Shown here in pieces: positions 61,282-64,000 of a stretch of 64,000 nt of DNA. How positions within the stretch are numbered: position 1 is the first letter of the stretch; each line of letters starts with the position of its first letter. The position numbers and the translations under genes are program-made. The notes beneath the pieces are model-generated. The model saw only the letters and a list, made by a program, of their open reading frames with translations. It was not told the DNA's origin and did no database searches. The stretch is taken from contig NZ_BSUN01000001.1 in NCBI RefSeq assembly GCF_030161615.1, positions 186,001-250,000 on the forward strand, given 5' to 3'. The stretch comes from Demequina litorisediminis (GTDB lineage Bacteria; Actinomycetota; Actinomycetes; Actinomycetales; Demequinaceae).

Positions 61282-63039
61282 CTAGGGGACGGCCGACTCC
61301 TGCGGGTGCCCCAGGGGCACCATGGGTGCGATGTCGGTCGCGGCGGCGCGGGCGCCAATCGCTGCAGCATCGCTGTCCTCGAGCGAGGCCGCCGCATCGG
61401 CGTTGACGCGGTCTCGGTAGGAGGAAATCTCTGCGGTGACACGCTCGGCGTCCCACCCGTTGACGTCCGCGAGGATCGCGGCGATCTCGGGCGCTGCCGC
61501 GAGTCCGGCATCGGCCACCTCATAGACGAGGCGCGTGCGATGCATCATGACGTCCTCGAGGTGAAGCACCTGCTCATGCGTGGCGGCGAAGTGAATCTCC
61601 GCCCGCAGGTAGGCGGGGGCGTGCTCGAGGGGGCGTGCGAGGTCGGGCTGCGCATCGATCGCCTCGACGAGGTCGTAGATCCCCGCGCCGTAGCGGTGCA
61701 GGAGGTGCTCGACGAGCGGCTTGTCCCAGCCGTAGCGCTCGGCGAGGGAGCGCGCCTGGCGACGCACGGCCTTCAAGCCCTCAGCACCCCACAGCGGGAT
61801 GCGGTCGGTGATGGAGGGAAGCGCCTTTGCACGAGGACCGATGGCGAAGTCCACGGCGTCCTTGGCCATGACTCGGTAGGTGGTGAGCCTTACCGCCGGC
61901 GATGACGGTCAGGCCCGGTGTGGGTGAGGCAACCGTGTGCTCGCGCGAGACCTTCGAGGAACTGGTGCCTTCCTTGGTTCCCGGCTGCAGGAGCGGCCTG
62001 AGCCCCGCGTAGGTGCCGATGATGTCCTCGCGGGTGAGTGGAGTGGCCAGCACCTCGTTGGCGTGGGCGAGGATGTACTCGATGTCGTCGCTGGTGGCGA
62101 CCGGGTGGGTGGGGTCGAAGTCGTACGGCGTATCGGTGGTGCCGATGATCCAGTAGCGCGACCACGGGATCACGAACAGCACCGACTTCTCGGTCTGGAG
62201 GATGAGGCCCACATCGCCGCGGATCTTCTCGCGCGGGACCACCAAGTGCACGCCTTTGGAGGCAAGCACCTGCAGGCCACCGTCACCGTGTGCCAGCGCC
62301 TCGGTGTCCTCGGTCCACACGCCGGTGGCGTTGATGACGTGACGCGCACGAATGGTGTGACGCTCGCCCGACTCCAGGTCTTCCACGACGGCACCGTTGA
62401 CGGCGCCGGACTCTCCATGGGTGAGCTCCACCACCTGGGTGCGGTTGGCTGCCAGCGCACCATACTGCGAGGCGGTGCGCACCAGCGTGAGGACAAGGCG
62501 GGCGTCGTCGACGGCCGCGTCCCAGTAGCGGATGGCTCCGATGGCAGCGTCATGGCGCAGGTCCGGGAACTTCTTGGCCATCCCCGAACGCGTGAGGTGG
62601 CGGTGGATCGGCATGGCGCGGCGGCGCCTCCCGTTGACCGACGCGAGGGTGTCGTAGAGGGCCACGCCCGCTCCCACGTAGGCGCGCTCCCAGACGCGGT
62701 TCTCGAGCGGGTAGAGGAACGAGACGGGCTTGACCAGGTGCGGGGCGAGGCTCGGTGACGAGGAGATCGCGTTCCGTCAGAGCCTCGTGCACCAGGCGGA
62801 AGTCCAGCATCTGGAGGTAGCGAAGCCCGCCGTGCACCAGGCTTCGACGACCGGGACGATGTTCCTGAGGCCCAGTCCTGGGCCTCAACGATGCCCGTGC
62901 GCAGGCCGCGCGTGACGGCGTCCAGCGCGACTCCGGCGCCGGTCACACCGCCGCCGATCACGAGGACGTCGAGCGGCTCGTCGCCGCTCATCGCGGCCAG
63001 GGCCGCAGTTCTGCTCTCCGGGGTGAGCATGCTTCTCAT
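61282..63039 (-). CDS. glpD: Glycerol-3-phosphate dehydrogenase, FAD-dependent (three frameshifts)
   Basis: GlpD oxidises glycerol 3-phosphate to dihydroxyacetone phosphate and passes electrons to quinone. Restored length is about 585. The FAD site is DVLVIGGGVTGAGVALDAVTRGL, with SSRSSKLVHGGLRYLQ and IIGTTDTPYDFDP further on, and a C-terminal DAO_C domain. Breaks near 61889, 62755 and 62845 are AGCT sites with one extra base each. It is the first gene of the minus-strand glycerol operon and is divergent from a SorC-type regulator. Confidence 0.95.
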
Positions 63040-63100
63040 GGCGTCACTGCCTCCTTCTTTTGCACATCACATCGGACCCTGAACGGATGAGCAAGTAGCA

Positions 63101-63114
63101 TGCACATATGTGCA
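63101..63114. promoter_or_regulatory. Operator candidate TGCACATATGTGCA
   Basis: A perfect 14-bp palindrome between glpD and the divergent regulator. A half-site TGCACAT recurs at 63061, directly before glpD. This spacing suits a SorC/DeoR-type multimer controlling both promoters. Confidence 0.65.
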
Positions 63115-63130
63115 ACGAGGCGGTGCGGTG

Positions 63131-64000
63131 ATGGGAAGTCGTGACGATTTGGGCTCCGCGGGAATGCGGACGCGAGAAGACCTGATGCGGGCCGTAGCGG
63201 CCATGTACTACCTGGAAGACCAGACCATGGAGGCGGTCGCGCGACGCCTGGGCCAGTCCCGGTCGTCCGTGTCTCGGCTTCTCAAAGCCGCGCGAGCGAG
63301 CGGCGTGGTGCGTATCGAGGTCAGAGACCTCGACACGGTTGACGTCCTCGCGCGCGAGGCTCGAGGACGCGCTGGGCGTCGCGGCCCAGGTGGTGCGCGT
63401 GCGCGAGCCCGTCACGGACGCGGAGCGCCTCGCGCAGGTGGCCCGGTACACGGCGTCGGTGCTCCCCGAGTGGTTCCACGACGGCATGACGATGGGCGTC
63501 GCATGGGGCACCACCATCGACGCGATCATCACGCACCTCGCCGAGCGCCCCCTCACCGGGGCCACAGTGGTCCAGGCTCAACGGTTCCGTCACGCCCACG
63601 ATGGCGGGCGTCGCCGTCGGCGCCGAACAGATGGGGGCTATCGCCCAGGCGTTCAACGCAGAGATGGTCCCCTTCCCGGTGCCCGCCTTCTTCGACTTTC
63701 CGAGGACCCGGCAGATGATGTGGCAGGAGCGCTCGGTGCAGCAGGTGCTCTCCCGCCAGGGGGCCGCCGACCTCGCACTCTTCGGGGTCGGCGCCATCCA
63801 CTCCCCCGTGCCGTCGCATGTGTATGCCTCGGGATACCTCGACGAACCCGACCGCCGGATGCTCGCCTCCCAGGACGTGGTCGGCGACGTGTGCACCGTC
63901 TTCTTGCGGGCCGATGGCTCGTGGCGGGACATCGCCATCAACACCAGAGCATCAGGCCCCACACCCCTGGAGCCGCAGCGCATTCCGCGCCGAGTGGCCG
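63131..64000 (+). CDS. SorC/DeoR-type sugar-responsive regulator, partial (two frameshifts)
   Basis: About 290 residues are visible; the C-terminus is beyond the window. The helix-turn-helix is YYLEDQTMEAVARRLGQSRSSVSRLLKAARASGVVRI. The SorC-type sensor domain follows with GVAWGTTIDAIITHL, VGAEQMGAIAQAFNAE and ADLALFGVGAI. Breaks near 63359 (GAG-CTC) and 63575 (CAG-CTC) are AGCT sites. It is divergent from glpD with a palindrome between, so it likely controls glycerol genes; the effector may be glycerol 3-phosphate or a related phosphate ester. ATG at 63131 follows GAGGCGG. Confidence 0.85.

Overview
The window is high-GC DNA, tightly packed with genes. Gene content and order point to an actinobacterium (Actinomycetota), probably in the Micrococcales/Cellulomonas area; that last step is inference. 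Evidence includes DUF3145 and DUF3052 genes, GTG starts, polyphosphate glucokinase, glnA2 next to glnE, and the order ahpE-like / DUF3052 / aceE / PucR-type regulator / fabD. From memory, that order and the set glnE-glnA2-panB-phosphatase-zinc ribbon-Nif3 resemble Mycobacterium tuberculosis Rv2220-Rv2247. I see no insertion sequence, prophage, CRISPR array or plasmid origin.

Layout. 1-8.5 kb: membrane protein, glnE and glnA2 (minus), then nadE, panB and an SDR protein (plus). 8.5-14.6 kb: MFS exporter plus glutaminase, map-ppgK, and an O-antigen-ligase-like protein. 15-22 kb: a TetR/membrane-protein divergon, GNAT, LytR-CpsA-Psr protein, formate/nitrite-type channel, thioesterase, DUF2200, and a trypsin-PDZ protease. 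22-26.6 kb: SNF2 helicase, RNase P RNA, PadR regulator, YaaA. 26.6-32.5 kb: a coupled ligase/nitroreductase pair, then phosphatase, zinc-ribbon protein, Nif3 and a K+ channel. 32.5-36 kb: a TetR / degenerate ABC-like / YhgE-Pip operon behind a palindromic operator. 36-52.4 kb: small genes, tRNA-Val, ahpE-DUF3052, aceE, a CDF transporter, then fasR-fabD-fabH-acpP-fabF (pyruvate to acetyl-CoA to fatty acids), nnrE, def, nnrD. 52.4-57.5 kb: csbD, a zinc-ribbon/SPFH cluster resembling B. subtilis ydjG/ydjI, and an ABC ATPase. 57.6-64 kb: a CynX-type MFS protein and glycerol genes glpD-glpF-glpK with a divergent SorC-type regulator.

The dominant anomaly is in the sequence itself. Most genes, including essential ones (map, def, nadE, fabD, fabF, aceE), carry single-base indels. 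I restored reading frames using conserved family motifs. Nearly every break falls where the intact codons would spell AGCT, usually read as AGGCT or AGCCT; a smaller set are C6-to-C5 or G-run contractions. The simplest reading is a consensus artefact from long-read sequencing of DNA modified at AGCT, so these genes are annotated as intact in the organism, not as pseudogenes. About 70 AGCT-linked sites are seen and at least twenty AGCT sites read normally. No matching methyltransferase gene lies in the window.
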